DNA of 64,000 nucleotides from Cardiocondyla obscurior (GCF_019399895.1 NC_091882.1:3534001-3598000), one strand, 5' to 3'. Positions 39,503-52,759 are shown, numbered from the stretch's first letter. The notes: generated by a model not told the origin, from the sequence alone. A program made the numbers and translations.

Positions 39503-40482
39503 CTGTAAACTGTGCTTATTTGGCCCGGCACCGGGAGTAAGAGCCCGCCACGGATATAGGCAAACGACCATTTGTCGAGCGTGCGTCACTCGGCTACGTA
39601 ATGTAGGATCCGCCGAGAAGATTGTCTGCCGTCCCTCAAGAATGCGCGTAGAACGTCTCTATCGTGGAGTAATGGCCGTGAGCGAGGGGCGCCGTAATGC
39701 GCGGGATAAAATAATACTCGAGATGAAATTGTCGACAGCGCGGCCGATCCGATTGCAATGGGTTAATTATGAGAGAGAAGGAGAGCCCCGGCGAAACTTG
39801 GTAGAAGTGAGAGGCGGTAGCGTGTAAACATGTTCTTAACAGATCGATTCACATGCCCTAGCATCGCGTATATCCACCTTCTGACACAGCCAGACGGTCT
39901 TTCGGGATACCTGGGCCGGCTGAGTGACAGCCGCCTTCGCCTCGACAAGCTAATACCAACCTACGTCTGTACGCGCACCATAAAGAACGAGGAGGGCGAG
40001 AGGAGGAGCCCCCTTTCGCGTTTTGCAGCTTTCTGCCTTCGTTTTGCCGGCAACACCGACGTGTTAATCAAAATGTTAGACAAGCCACTTACACGATCAT
40101 CGTGACGTTTCCATTTAGGCTGCGCGATATGTTCCGACCTTTATATACGTTGAAACGGATCCCGTGAGCGACGGCACGACGGCATTGTAGCTGGCTGCTA
40201 ATTAATAGTTACGGTAACAACGGCATGTCGCTTTATTGCCAGCCCGTATCAAGCCGTGGCAGCGTGTATTCTTCTTAACATCATCGCGTCTGAAACGCAC
40301 ATTATACTCGCACATATATTTGCAACTGCCCGAGAACAACGTAATTGCACGCGGAGATTATTTTTTTCGTATTACGATCGCAGCATCAAACAGTTAAAAA
40401 AAAAAAAAGAAATAAAGAAGTCAAGAGGGTATAATTAAAAATTTTTTTTATTCGATCAATTTTCTTTTTTACATCGTAAGTG

Positions 40483-40555
40483 GGCGAGAGGAAAAAAAAA
40501 GCAAGTAATTATAACTAGAGGCGAGAGGAAAAAAAAAGCAAGTAATTATAACTAG
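40483..40555. repeat. Exact 36-bp tandem duplication (period 37)
   Basis: The segment at 40483-40518 (GGCGAGAGG, nine A, then GCAAGTAATTATAACTAG) is repeated without a mismatch at 40520-40555, one base apart. Even the nine-base A run is conserved, so the event is recent or the region is slippage-prone. Confidence 0.95.
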
Positions 40556-43500
40556 GATATTAATGTTGATATGCATATTAGCGACTGTTAAGGAGATACA
40601 TTATGTCCGGGAAGCGAGTCGAAACTGAAGGGAAGCACGTTGAAGAGGTTGACGAAGCAAACGCCCCGAGATATGCAGCCCAGCGAACTTCGCTGCGCAG
40701 ACAGTAGCAAAACAACTGATCGTCCGTCTCCTTCCATCACCGGCGCGTCCTGCTTCGCCGGTTGTTTGTGGAAGCGACAGAGTTGTTTCGATTCAGACGG
40801 GCACGGGAGGACCCCGAGCTCGAGTCCGCGCGACGAGTGTTTGCCAAATGTTTGATCAAAACGTTTGTCGTTTCTTGCGGCGAGGGAGTTCCAAAATTAA
40901 ATGCGTCGTCCTGATTGCTAATATTCGAAATGCGTCACGCGTTAGTGCACCTCCGGTGACTCGCGCGGTCGGAAATCCAGATGCACGAGTGCCGTCGACG
41001 GTACTGCCGAGTGCAACGTTTAATAATCGCGCTCGTAATTAATCATCGTACGGGGGATACGCGGCGGAGGTTTTTTTTTCTTTCTTTCTCTCTCTCTAAT
41101 TTTTTTTTTTTTTTTTTTTTTTTTCGGAGCGGTTGATTCTTCACGGCGCTCTTACAACGTTGCGCACAAGCGGTAAAATATTTTTCAAAGAAGTATTATG
41201 CGCAGCTCACATCACACCGACAGACGAGTGCATAACAATATTGGTGCAATCGCGTTTTCGCGCTTTGTCGTACCTCGTTCACGGACAAAGTCCGTGTTCC
41301 ACGCCTCTATTCATAGTCGACGAGCTTGTCAACGGATAATGAAGACACTTCCTCGATGAGAGGACTTGCGTGCGGAGGTTTAAGTCAGCGCGTCCTTAAT
41401 GCCAGCCACGTTTTCCCTCTTTACGCCACAGCCACAAGCGGTCGGACTCTCGCAATCAGATGTATGCACGTACCTTATACCGTTATTACTCGTGGCAGGC
41501 AGCCACTGAAACGTTCAATTATCTACGCTGCCTGCATCACGGGCCATTGTGGGGGACCTTATTCGATACGCGCGCTGAAAACAGGCTGCCTCGAAAAGTT
41601 GCCCTGAATGAACGTCAAACGATGTTTCGAGTCATGAATGTCAGGTGCTCGCATCGGCGAGAGTCCTCGCCTTCTTCTCATTCTCTCTATTTCTCTCTCT
41701 GTCTCTCTCTCTCTCTCTCTTTCTGTCGTCTTTTCTCGTTTCTTCGTCCCCACCTAGTTCGCGCCTCCATGACTGGAGACTTACGTAGATATCCGAGGGA
41801 TCCATGGGTCGCTAATCAGGTCCTTCGCCGAGCATCGACAGCAGCAGCTCCTTCTTCTTTTATGCTCACTGTGTATTTTGACGGGCCGAAGAATGACGGA
41901 CCAATTACGAGGCAACGTAAGGCCGCGGATTTTGACGCCTGAATACGCCGCATACTTCTTACAGTCATTATGCTCGAATCGAGCGGTGGTGGTGAGACCG
42001 GTCGACTGGTCTCGCCTCTGAAGGCTAACGAGCGATAAATCGCGTGGGCCCTTCTTAGGATGAAGCCGTGTCGTCGACTACTCGATAGAGAAACGGCCGC
42101 GCTGTAACGACATGAAAAGCACGTTGCTGCTACCGTAATATAATAACGTAAATGAAGATTAATTTATAAGCTGGAATTTTATCGTTCATCGCCGCGCGAT
42201 ATTATTTATTCAGCCGTAAATCGTATTTCGTTTAATATATGAATTTATAACGCGATGTAGTACTCGCCGCTAAAGTAATGTGATTTGAATTTTTTTAAAA
42301 TTATCCCCGAAGTAAATGGGGGGCACGTAGACGTTTTAACTATGCGTAAATATCGTTATTAAAGCATCGCTTTTTACGAGCATTGCGGACTCCGGTGGTA
42401 GTCGTAACAGGTTTAAGGTGGCAGTAAACGGAACATGTAGCCGTCTCCATGTTCCTGTTTCCTGTGCTCGCCAATCTACTCTTTCTCCTTCGTCGGCACA
42501 GACTCTCGGGAAAGTTAGGCGAATGAAAAAAGTTGGCGCAAACCCTCAAGAGAGCGCTGAGTAGTTAGCGGACTTCGGAATAATCTTCATTGAAAAAGTT
42601 CGTCTAAACCTTAGAACACCGCGGCTTGTATGCCCGACTCGATATGAAGAGCTACAGAGAATGAGATATTTTAGCTAAAAGTCGCGATAACGCGCCAGCG
42701 AGTCGGCCGCAATTAAAGTGACTTAAGCCTTCCAGCTAGTTAAAGGGAAATTAGTGAAGCAAGGATTTTTTTTTCTTTTTTTTTCTTTTATTTCTTTTTT
42801 TTTTTTAATCTTTTTTTTATTCTCTTATTTGCTCCCCTCCCTCGCGTTTAATCCGACTCAATCTCGGCGTAAGCAAACCGCTGCTCCGGCCAGGTTCTGC
42901 TTTCGTAGCATGAAATAGAATCCGTGAGTTATTCTCTTAGGTCCACGGTCATGGTCGAGTTTGGAGAGGCTCATTTTTCAGATGGTGATTTTTCGGTTAA
43001 ATTCACCCGTGTCGTTTTAGTTCAGGCAACCGAGGTATATACCTGTCTCCAACGTCGGCGAGAACAAAGAGATGCGCCGTTCCACTTATAAACACCTCCC
43101 TACAATCCCGAGTAAATAATTGTATTCTCTTTCTTAAACTGTTCGATGTGCAACAACGATTTTTACATCCGCTCGCTCTCTCTCTCTCTCTTTTATCGAA
43201 AAATAAAATTGAAGACTTTCTTTCGCGCGCGCGAAATGTAATATGCGGAGGTTGAAATCGGCCAGGCGATAAGCGGAAGGATCTCTGTATTTGCCGAAAG
43301 CTTGTTCGCGACAGACGTGCAAACTTACGATATTTAATAATTCGGTTGACGCCACGAACATCTGCCGCGCTCTCTTGGGGTAACCCTTTGCTCGTTCCCC
43401 GTTCTTATTCCGTTCCCTCCTTCTACCGTGCTCTATTGTTTAATTAATCATGTTGTATTAATAAAGCTCGCCTAATTGAATTCACTGATTTCACATCGTT

Positions 43501-43861
43501 AATACGAGTTTCATTTAAATTGAATGAAATGTCGCGCCATCTCCACCCACCTTGCGCGCCGCACCATTCAGCCACCCTTCTTTCGCTACCCTCTCGCGCC
43601 CACCGCGGCACCCCTCGCCCACCCGATCGTGCACCGTCGCTGTGAAACCGGAGCCACCCTCAAATTGTTCTTTTTCTCTCACTGTTTTATTGATCTTCAC
43701 TTCCTCCGGCTACAGAGCTCTAAAACGATTTAAAAGATAGCCTATTTCTCATCGTCGGTAGGATCAGTGCAACGAGATACCAGCTTCCTTCGCGCATCTC
43801 GTCCCATCGACCGGATATTAATACGCGTTGTTTTATAAGCCGCGATAAGAATGAAAATTAT

Positions 43862-43920
43862 AATTATTTGAGAGCGAGATTCGTCTGAATTAATCTCATT
43901 AATCTCGCTCTCAAATAATT
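43862..43920. repeat. Perfect 20-bp inverted repeat, 19-nt loop
   Basis: The left arm AATTATTTGAGAGCGAGATT (43862-43881) is the exact reverse complement of the right arm at 43901-43920. The loop of 19 bases is unrelated. The predicted RNA stem has no mismatch. It lies 113 bases upstream of the 44034 microexon, inside the intron if the plus-strand model holds. It could be a miniature inverted-repeat element remnant, a structured splicing regulator, or a short hairpin source. The arm is shorter than usual for a microRNA precursor. Confidence 0.9.
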
Positions 43921-44033
43921 GTTATCTGCTTGTTATCTTATTAATTATTATTATCTAAATATTATTATAATCTTATTAATTATAATAACTATACTGGCAT
44001 GTCTACATTAATGTTTTTTATTTTATGTTACAG

Positions 44034-44072
44034 TTACCGGCGGCCTTTACAATTTTGCTGAATGCAGATTTG
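44034..44072 (+). other. 39-nt microexon candidate
   Basis: The acceptor TTTTTATTTTATGTTACAG ends at 44033 and the donor GATTTG|GTAAGT follows 44072. Both sites are strong and the surroundings are AT-rich, unlike the CpG-rich background. The length is a multiple of three. Phase 0 reads LPAAFTILLNADL, hydrophobic in character. The alternative frame reads TGGLYNFAECRF with split codons at the ends. The third frame has an internal TGA. These open frames match those of the 28033 microexon, so either can be read through both exons. Confidence 0.5.
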
Positions 44073-46580
44073 GTAAGTCACATAATTTTTTTTTTTTAAT
44101 TATGTAGTTTTAAATAGGGCCTCTTAAAAAATAACGAGCGCGTAGCGCGCGTATGATTTCTACTAGTATTATTAAAATTCAATGATCTTATTTAACTTTT
44201 TTATGTACGTTAGAAACATAACGGCGCGTACCGTCTTTACCGTCTCATGCGCTGATAGAAATATAATTAGAGTGAGGCATGGGCCGTGTAGGTGCGAATT
44301 CGCGTCATACTTTCTTTCATTTCGCGGCGCGAGGACACGCTAGGGTACGTGAGGGAACGAGCGACAGAGTGTCAGACAACCCGAACGACAGGACAGGTCC
44401 ACAAGCTTCGACTCCAGGCAACGGAATAGGTGGCACGTTCACGGCACTTGCCGTCAGGTTGCGCTAGGTTGGCCCGGGTCCAAGCTTCCAAGATCCATAT
44501 AGGTGCCGTTCGACTGTGTTGCCTGCCCCGGCAGCTTGCGAGCTTATGGGAGGAGCGTACGCCAGAAGGCCGTACCTCGAACTCCGCCTCCATCGGGGTT
44601 CTTGTCTTGCTGCGAGAGGCGCTGGTGTGCTCACCAGGATTCACAAAGTTCCGTCGAGGCACGAGCGACTGCCGCGGACACGCGTGAACGTTGTCTTCGT
44701 CTTGATGCCTTCCGGATTTGATACGGCACGAGCGCTGAAACAATGACATTCGAGTAGCCCGCGTCAGAAAAAGAAACGCAGATCTCCTTCCGTTTGCATT
44801 TGTTTCAAAATTTAACATAAATCTTCTCATTGTTTATTTAATTACATTGTTCTACGTAGGGCACTATTAATTAATAATAATTAAACTTGTCGGTGCCGTT
44901 GATTACGATCTTGAGAAAATTCTTTATTTAATTTGCTCGTTAGATACGTCGTGCGTCGCGCTTTGCAAGATAGATACGAGTTAATTTGCCGTACGTTTAA
45001 TATGTTTTTCGTGCGTATAGATATTAGTGCGAGGAGACATAATGCCTCTTCTACAAAGAGCGTTGCATAGACCGGGATGACCGCGAGCACGCCGTCTCGT
45101 TCGCCGGCTCCTTTATTTCCGGTTCGTGCCTTTTCACATCGTGTTGTCTGGTTTTTCCAAGTTGTCCGAGGGTCGGCCGCCAAGTTTATTCAGTCCGCCA
45201 AACTTTGTAGTACACCGTGTCGACTGCCAGAGGGCAGTAGCCCGACGGACAAGAGGTGGGAACCGGAACTGAACGCCTGGGCTCCGGACATAACCGTCCC
45301 TTTCGTCTCCCTCCGCCGTCTCCGGCTTCCTCCGGCTTCTCCTCCACCTCCGTGCTCCTTCGACCGGGCGCTCGCGCGCACACATACACGAGTCGCGCTT
45401 TGTCCGGTCTCTCGGACGCAATTAGGGTGGGTCTCGGCCTTCAACCCCCTTGGGGGTGCCCCTTCGCTAAGTAGAAAAGCGTGTATCCACCTCCGACCTC
45501 GAAAGGCGGTGGGGTTCGTGTCTGGCTGGAACGGACCCCGAACGGACGGACGGACGGATGGACTGGACTGACAGCAGCTGACTACCGGTACGGCCAACCT
45601 ACTCTATCTACAACCTCTGGCCACTCTCTCTCCCGGCTCCACTTCCTGGACCTCGCTCTTGACCAGCTTAGAGCCCCTCGGCCCTAAGACAAACATTCCG
45701 GTAGTACGTCTGTATCTTTTATGGCATTCGCGTATCTCCTCGTCTCCTCGCTTACTAACTTTCGTCGTACTAGGTGTCGAAGGTATCATTAATTATTGAA
45801 GGGCGGAATAAAAAATGGAAGCTCGTGTAACCGCGGAGTAAAAGTTATATTATTTCAACGTGATTATTTAACGGCGATCGAAAGGAAATCACGTATCGCG
45901 CGAGAGCGTACGTATTAGATTTAATAAAAAATTGATAGCCGCGCGACGAAATCGTATCTATATTACACCGACAACGGTGGATCTTTTTTTAAAATTAATC
46001 GACTAGAATTTCGAGGCGCATCTCCGCGCGGTAGCGTTTCAACCGGGGGAGGTAAATTTATCGCGCGATCTTAATGCAGGCTGACGATTGAATACTGACA
46101 GTCTCGTCTAAACCAAACGTGTAAATGGAGGTAATTCTCGCTCGTCATTCCCCTACCTACCCCCGTTAGCAGACAAACTACGAGGGAGCTCTAATATTAC
46201 GCGAGTACGTACATACTATTACATATCCTGCCAGCAATGCCCGGGCAGCCGCGATACGGTCGGTTGGTAGAATATCCTTTGGAACACCCCACAAGGGGCT
46301 CGTTTGTCTAAGCACCCCTCCGCCCTCCGTGGCAGCGTTCCACGAGCACGTGGTTATGCCCACTTCGTCATCGGGCAGGAAACGCACGAATAGAAGGGAG
46401 GGAAGGTAGGGTGGTGTATTCTCCGCCGTGCTTCGAGAGACCACACAAGCCATTCCTCTACGCTACCTACCGTCGCCGCGCAAACCACCCCCGCTATTGT
46501 CACCACCCCTACCGACGTTCAGCATCCCGGTCTTCTCGGGCGCTCCCGTTCCCGGTGGCCCATTCGCTCCTAAATTGTGA

Positions 46581-46650
46581 ATAATGTTGATTATGTAAAA
46601 AGACTTTACGAGACGTTATTACTGTCATTGCGATTACGATGTTATACGAG
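46581..46650. repeat. Copy B of the diverged dispersed element
   Basis: It matches 6141-6207 in the same orientation, with an identical 15-base core TGTTGATTATGTAAA and interrupted similarity for about 50 further bases. The third of these that is least similar contains small insertions, so the copies are old. Confidence 0.45.
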
Positions 46651-47836
46651 TCGCAGGGCGCGCGTGGCCCCGCGGTGCTCGTAACCCTCGAGGCACCATC
46701 GCCCGAACACCTTTTCCCTCACTTATCCTTGCCCCCTTCCCCCCGTCGTTTCTCTTCGACACGCTCGCTCTCGCCGCGCACGTATCGCCAGTAAATTCGC
46801 ATACGGTAGTCCCCACGATCGCGAACGCCGTATTCGCGAGTCGATGAAAAGCGAGGAAGAAACTCCGGAGAAAATTGCCGACGAAACCGCCGCGTCGATT
46901 GTCGAAGATGTATATCGCGTCATGTTAAGTCTTATCGGTGCGAGAGAAAGTTATTTAAACGAGCGGTCAACGCGTGTTGCAGTCCGCCAAATTTCAAAAC
47001 GCTTTTATTACAAAAAAAAAAAAAGAAAGAAAAAAGTTTACAAAATTCGTAAACTAAATTTTTGCGAAATAAGAAAAAAAAAAAAAAAAAAAAATTAGTT
47101 TGATGTTGCTATCCGCCCGTTTGTTAACGCAGAGAGCGCACGGCGGAAAGGGCGCGGCGACGAAAGAAGAACGGGCGCAGCCGGTGATCGAGGAAAGTTC
47201 GCCGAGGTGAAAAGAGACGCGCGGCGGTTCGGTATGGCACTAGGGTACGTAGCGGCGAACGATGATGCGCCAACGAGATAGGGTAGATTGCAGGCCCGCG
47301 CCGCGTGTCCCGTTGGTACCCGCGTCGGTATCCGTTGGTATCCGCGCGCCTGGCCAGAGCTGATACGGTCAGCCCCGGGATAAAGTAGATATTAACACGA
47401 GATGATCCGTTAATGAAGCGTATGTTCTACGCCGCGCACACGCCTAGCTTTCTCTCTCTCTCTCTCTTTCTCTCTCCCTCCGTCTCCCCCTCACCCTCCG
47501 CTCGACCCGTCTCTTTCTCTTCCTCTCTTCAACCTCATCTTTCGTCCCGTTTCCGTGGCCGTCCCTCGCGCTACCGCCGTCTCTCTCGTAGGGCAAAATA
47601 CATACCGTACCTACCGCCTATTACGAGCAGCCTTTCCTGTTATCTTATCCGGACACCGCCGGCCCGGTCGCGAATTATTATTAACCTGCATGCACGTTGT
47701 CCCACCCCCGTCTACTTTTCGCCCCGCTGTCAACCCGCTCGTCGGCCCCCGTCAATGTTTTCACCCGCTACAACGAGGCGAATCGCGACGCGCAGCGCGA
47801 TACTTGCGAATCCGGTCAATTCGTCGAACAAATATC

Positions 47837-47840
<4 letters not shown>

Positions 47841-47879
<39 letters not shown>
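47841..47879. repeat. 39-base poly-A tract
   Basis: The longest homopolymer in the window, an unbroken A run. It could be the tail of a plus-strand retro-insertion, but the preceding sequence (47.4-47.84 kb) is CT-rich then CpG-rich and I see no element body. Assembly or read-through errors are also possible at this length. Confidence 0.9.
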
Positions 47880-47880
<1 letters not shown>

Positions 47881-50800
47881 GATGTTCTCGCAAATGAGAT
47901 TAATTAGTACTACAGATGTACGATCGCGACAGCAAGTATTGTGTTACCGATACACAAATTCAATCTGTAAAATTAGGACGCTTGTTTATGTTGCGAAATC
48001 TGTTTCGTTAACTGATCCATTAACACGCGGTAGCCTTGTAACTTTAATAGGCTATTAGTTACGTTTTTTTTAATCCGCCGCTTTCGACACGACTTTGGAT
48101 GACGTTCAAATAACGTCTGCCAATTGTTTTAAACGTCTCGCACGCTGCGCGAACTCGGCATAATAAATCAACGTAGTCCGGTTGATTAAAGTATTTTTAC
48201 TTTCATTAAAATACAAGCGCGCCGCTGTTTGTCTCGTATCCATTTTCTATCATCGATATCACCGCTCGCCGTGCCGGCAGTCACGAAGAACAATAAATGG
48301 TTTTTGTCCGAGCGCGGCCTTGGGTCATTGGGATATTCGCGTGTAAGCGGATAACGACGTGCATAAACGAGTCATCGAACACTGGACTCATTCACAGCTG
48401 TCCTCGTTATTGACCACCCACGACATCGATCGGTCGGATGTTCGGGCTATCTGTATCAGGGAATTGGACAACGATTTCGAAACGCATCGAGCCGGCTATA
48501 TAGTGAAATCGAACGTAAACACGTTTGCACAGCCACTGCATTTTAATCGGGGCTTATGAAATATTAGACGATTAGACATTAAAAAATTGATAAATTCCGA
48601 GCGTTTAAAAATATTTATTTACAATATTAAAAAGAAGCTAATAGTCGAATCTTCGTAAATAATCTTATCGAGCATATCTCTTTATATATATATTTTATAT
48701 GTAAAGATATATATATACTTTAGTCGTTATAAAAAAAAATGAATCGATCACCTTGCTAAATTTATTTACAAACTACTCGCCGGAGTTTATGATAATGCGC
48801 ATCGTAATGAATAAAGTTCAAAGTTGCAAGAAAGGTTAAAAAATTATCGACGGTAAAGCGCGATATAAAGTTAGACACCTCGAGCGGTATTAAAATCGTG
48901 ATTAAAGAGAATTTTGTATGGGCCATTCAAGTGATCTCCCTTGTCATCGTCCGATTCGATACGCACCTACAGACCTAAGAACCTTATTCTCGAGCCATTG
49001 AAGAAGCCTGCTTCTGGACCCGTTGTTGCAGCAGCGCGTGTCACAGACTTTCATCCTCTTAACAAAACCGAACGACACCACCGTGCTACACTTGCCCGGT
49101 TTTTTCTCTTTCGCCAAATAGTGAGAGGCGGTCCACGAAAGATCGCGGCGCGGCGCGAGGTTGAAAAAGAGAGCGGCAGCTCGGACGAGAGCGAGGGAAG
49201 AGGAGAGGAAGCCAAAGCTAGACGAAAATACGGTAGCAACGAGGACGGATAGAGAAATTTCGTTCCGTGAAAGAGCAGGATCGCCGAATCGAAGGGCGGA
49301 GGAGAAGAAGAGGCGGACAGGAGTCAGTAAACCCGAACGCACCATTCACGCGAGCCTCCCCGAGCCCTCGGAGTACCTGGAAACGGTGCTAATGATATGC
49401 TCGAGATCGCTGGTCCTGAATGGAACTTTTCGGGAATTCTCCGACGGTTTCGAAGAATTAGGAATTCCGAAGACAGGTTCTGCCCCCTTTTCCTCTCCCT
49501 CCTCCCCCCCCCCTTCCCCCGTTCGGGCTCCCCCTTTCTTTCTGTCTTTCGCGAAGCGGTTTCAGATCCGACTCCATAAAGAGGTTGTTTGTGGCCGCAG
49601 AGGCGGGTGAAGCGCTTTGTGAGAGACGCGTCTCGCCTTCTCTCTAGTCTCCCTTTCTCCCTTTCGTTCGCATTCACCGGCTTCCTTCTGCGTCTTCCGT
49701 TTTCTTCGTTCCTCTTTGCCATCCGCCGCTATCGTCGCTTCGGGCTGAGATTTATAAGCGCGAACGAGTCTTTCAGGGACGCGCAAGCGGTTCATCCTCG
49801 AATGGGAACAATTTCGAGGATAAGGACGCGCCGACGCGAAAGCCGTGTTTAGGAGACCCTCAATGGTGAAAAAGAGGAGACGGTCGGATTATAGGAGGAG
49901 TCTGTGAAATTGCAACGAATTGTGCTCGCCATCGAATTCATTACGGCGGCATTACAAATCGGACACGATTATGTTATTTTATTCCGTGAATAATATTCGA
50001 TAAAATCTCATTTATAGGTCAAACGCGATGCCACCGGAAACCGGAAAATCAATAAAATCTCATATTTCGAAGATAAAATTATCGACGTATTTGTAGCAAT
50101 TAAAAAATAAATATATACATTAAAAATTACATTTAATCAATTTTACACATATTTATAATAGTTTAATTTTTTTTTTTCTTCTTCAAAATTTTAATTAATT
50201 AATTTCATATGTAGAGAAAAATCAGTACGTTGTGTTTGTTTTCGAAATTGTCCGGGGCTGCTTTCTAAATTTTTATCGTTGCCGCTGTGATATCAAATAA
50301 ATCGATATTCATCCATTTTCGTATTCTCCGAATGCACTGCGAGCGAGCAATGCAAACGCAGGGCAAGAAATCAAGGGCCGGCACGAGAGAAGCGCAAATT
50401 CGCCAGTTTTTTTGCCGCTCCTTTCGTTTTTCTTTTTTCCAACTAACGAACTTATAAATATACATCACTTTGAACTCCTGTGTGACTCGCGCGCCAACGA
50501 TTGAATAACCGGAAAGGCTCACCGAAGGCGCGATGCCAGTCGTTTATATTTAAACAGCGTTGTCCGGTAATTATGAGAGCACGCGAGGCGGTAATAAGCG
50601 GCGAATGTTAGCCTGATTATACATTAACGCAGGACCCGGAATTCGGGCTTAATTTCAACACGACGATAAATTTTTCAGTGTTTATTCAGCGCGATCACGT
50701 TGAAAAGAATGTACGGTATTTCTCTTCTTCTCTCTTTGCACATTTTTCTTTCCTCCCGCGTCATGCATTCTCTTCCGTTCGTTCTTTCCGCATCTTATTG

Positions 50801-52486
50801 TCGTACAAGCGCGAGATGGCGAGGATGGCCGTTTTGCTTTATCAGAGCGCAGGAACAGCGTGAGAATTCGTTTACCTTTTTCCTATTAAGGGCGCGCCTT
50901 TCGCCGACGCGACAGGCAGGGTGGGCTTTGCGGAACCCGGGTTGCCGTGTCATCAACGTTTTATTTCCACGGCGCGCGGCTCCCGCGCCATGGCGCTCCG
51001 GGAAGAACGCAAAAGTTTAATTAATTTCGAGCCACGGCATTAAGTGGCGGTATCGGAAACCCTCCCACGACGTCCCGACGTCCTCTCGACACTCGAGAGA
51101 CCGCCTGTTCCTTTGCTGCTTCCCGACTATCCTTATTCCAAGTTCTCTCATTCCCCCCTGCGCCTTCTTCGAGTAAGAAACGTCGAGTTCCGTACGATTA
51201 AGAATTATCGCGACGTTCTTCAGCGCGCGTTCGGCTCCATTTCGCGCTTTACCTTCACCACAGATTGCGAGGCGATCTCTTTTCTCGGGGCGACGCGATA
51301 CTTCCCCCTTCGAATTCGTCAAGGGCTCGACAGCTCGTTTATGGTGACACCACCTTCGCCCTACGGTCAAGACAAGGTAGCAGGTTTGTTTGCCTCTCGG
51401 TCGGTACCGATGACATCGGTGAGTGATCACTTACGAAACCGAGAAGGGAGGCCCTACTAAATCCTCGGACGACACGGGTCACCGTCTCGTGGCTTACCAT
51501 CAAATACGTTCCCGCGGTGAATTAACGATTCAGATTCCGGCGTATTATTTCACCGAACACTGTTCGATAAATTTCCGAGAGCTGATAAATTAGAATTTAT
51601 TTCGTTATAAAATTAATAGGTTATTTTTTTTTTCTTTTTTTTTGTTCGAGTCTTAGTACCGTTTTTATTTTCGCACGCACGTTACTTACGTTACTTAAAT
51701 GATGACACACAAGCGCGAGGACTGACTATCTTAAAAAAAAAATGCCGTACGGTGTCTCGCTCGGTTTTCTCTGGCACGGTGCTTTGCAAGCACGGAACAC
51801 GTGTCTTATGTCGTCAACATAGTGGCTGGTTTGCACTTTGTGCCAGACGCTCGGTCAGCGAGGTGAACGGTACCACGTGCATTCGCGTCGAAATAACGCG
51901 ACGCATTTTTACGCCTCGCGAGAACCCGCCCCGGCAACAAATCATCGACGCGCCGCGGCCGTCTCGGAGGCGAGTGTAACGTATCCGTCGGTGACAGCGC
52001 GAAACAGCTCGGGAGGAGAGATCGACAGAGTCCAAGAGAAGAGAGTCCGGCAGGTCAAGGAAGAAGACACCGGCGAGATTCATGGCGCGAACGGACGGGA
52101 ATAGTTTCGCCGTCGACGCTTTCGTTAACGAGAACGCCTCCCCGGGCGATCCTCTTTCCTTCAGCCGACGTCGTCGCAGACGCGGAATGCGGCTGCCCCG
52201 GCTGTTAACCCGCGACGATACTTATTTTCTCGCGTGCTCGCGTAGAACCGCGTTCTTCTTTCGCGCCTCTTGAACCGGTCGCGAATGCGCACGAATTTTT
52301 TATCGCTCGTCGATTTTTAATTCGATCGATTTGGTGGAAAGTAGGAGTCAGAAGGAGTTAACGAAATAATGTAGCAAGTTTTTTTCTTTTTATAGTTTTT
52401 ATTTAAGAAAAATACTCAACGGTACAAAATAATATTATAAATAATTCTTGACGATATGTAGAATTTTTCGTTTCAAGTTGAAAACA

Positions 52487-52759
52487 TTAGCAAGAGTATG
52501 AATATCTCGACGACTGATGGAGAAATCTTTGTTGCAACTCATACGCGGCCAAGCTTGGCACATCAACAGACGCTAATCCGAGTGCATTTTGCATCTCTTC
52601 ATTAATCATTCGAGTACGCTTGGACGCTTCTCGCGGCTGTGTCACGTTGTAAGGCCAGAGGTCCCAATGAATTATCGGCGCTCGTGTGCAGGACTGAGAG
52701 CAGCCCGAGAGCGTCCTCGTGGACGAGACCAGTCTTCGCTTTGAGCCGGCTTCCTCGCG
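52487..52759 (-). CDS. Protein-like terminal open segment, unrecognised
   Basis: The minus strand is open for 90 codons from just after TGA 52760-52762 to TAA 52487-52489. The translation looks like a protein rather than CpG-driven noise. It contains the stretches APIIHWDLWPYNVTQ and NEEMQNALGLASVDVPSLAA, and ends in SSRYSYSC. Internal methionines lie 40 and 35 codons before the stop. Downstream on this strand the sequence becomes AT-rich and contains an AATAAA near 52.41 kb, as a 3' untranslated region would. The 5' boundary is unclear because the nearest acceptors are weak. It may be a terminal exon, a decayed gene or transposon fragment, or chance. I recognise no family. Confidence 0.3.
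   Translation of the reverse strand, partial: REEAGSKRRLVSSTRTLSGCSQSCTRAPIIHWDLWPYNVTQPREASKRTRMINEEMQNALGLASVDVPSLAAYELQQRFLHQSSRYSYSC

Larger units (their letters stand above)
28066..44033 (+). other. Putative 16.0-kb intron
   Basis: No recognised gene. It contains a four-copy 13-bp tandem repeat (33901-33952), an exact 36-bp tandem duplication (40483-40555), poly-T runs at 33867-33887 and 41100-41124, CT-rich tracts at 36.96, 37.38 and 41.68-41.72 kb, and a 20-bp perfect inverted repeat (43862-43920). An isolated good donor sits at 35834 (GACGCAG|GTAAGT) without a clear exon. Strong pyrimidine-rich acceptors at 37447 and 41757 lack good donors. A protein-like minus-strand segment at 39167-39502 is listed separately. 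Confidence 0.4.

Noticed and set aside
41720..41942. Strong polypyrimidine acceptor at 41757 followed by an ATG-containing open frame
   Set aside because: The following donor candidate (AATCAG|GTCCTT) is poor and the tract is a CT microsatellite, so the exon is not supported.
44279..46453. Several open frames of 60-164 codons on both strands
   Set aside because: Overlapping frames on opposite strands are equally open, none has a recognisable domain, and no consistent splice sites frame them.
47413..47907. 164-codon frame ending in poly-lysine
   Set aside because: It consists of a CT microsatellite (Ser/Leu), CpG-rich sequence and the 39-base A run. It is a composition artefact.
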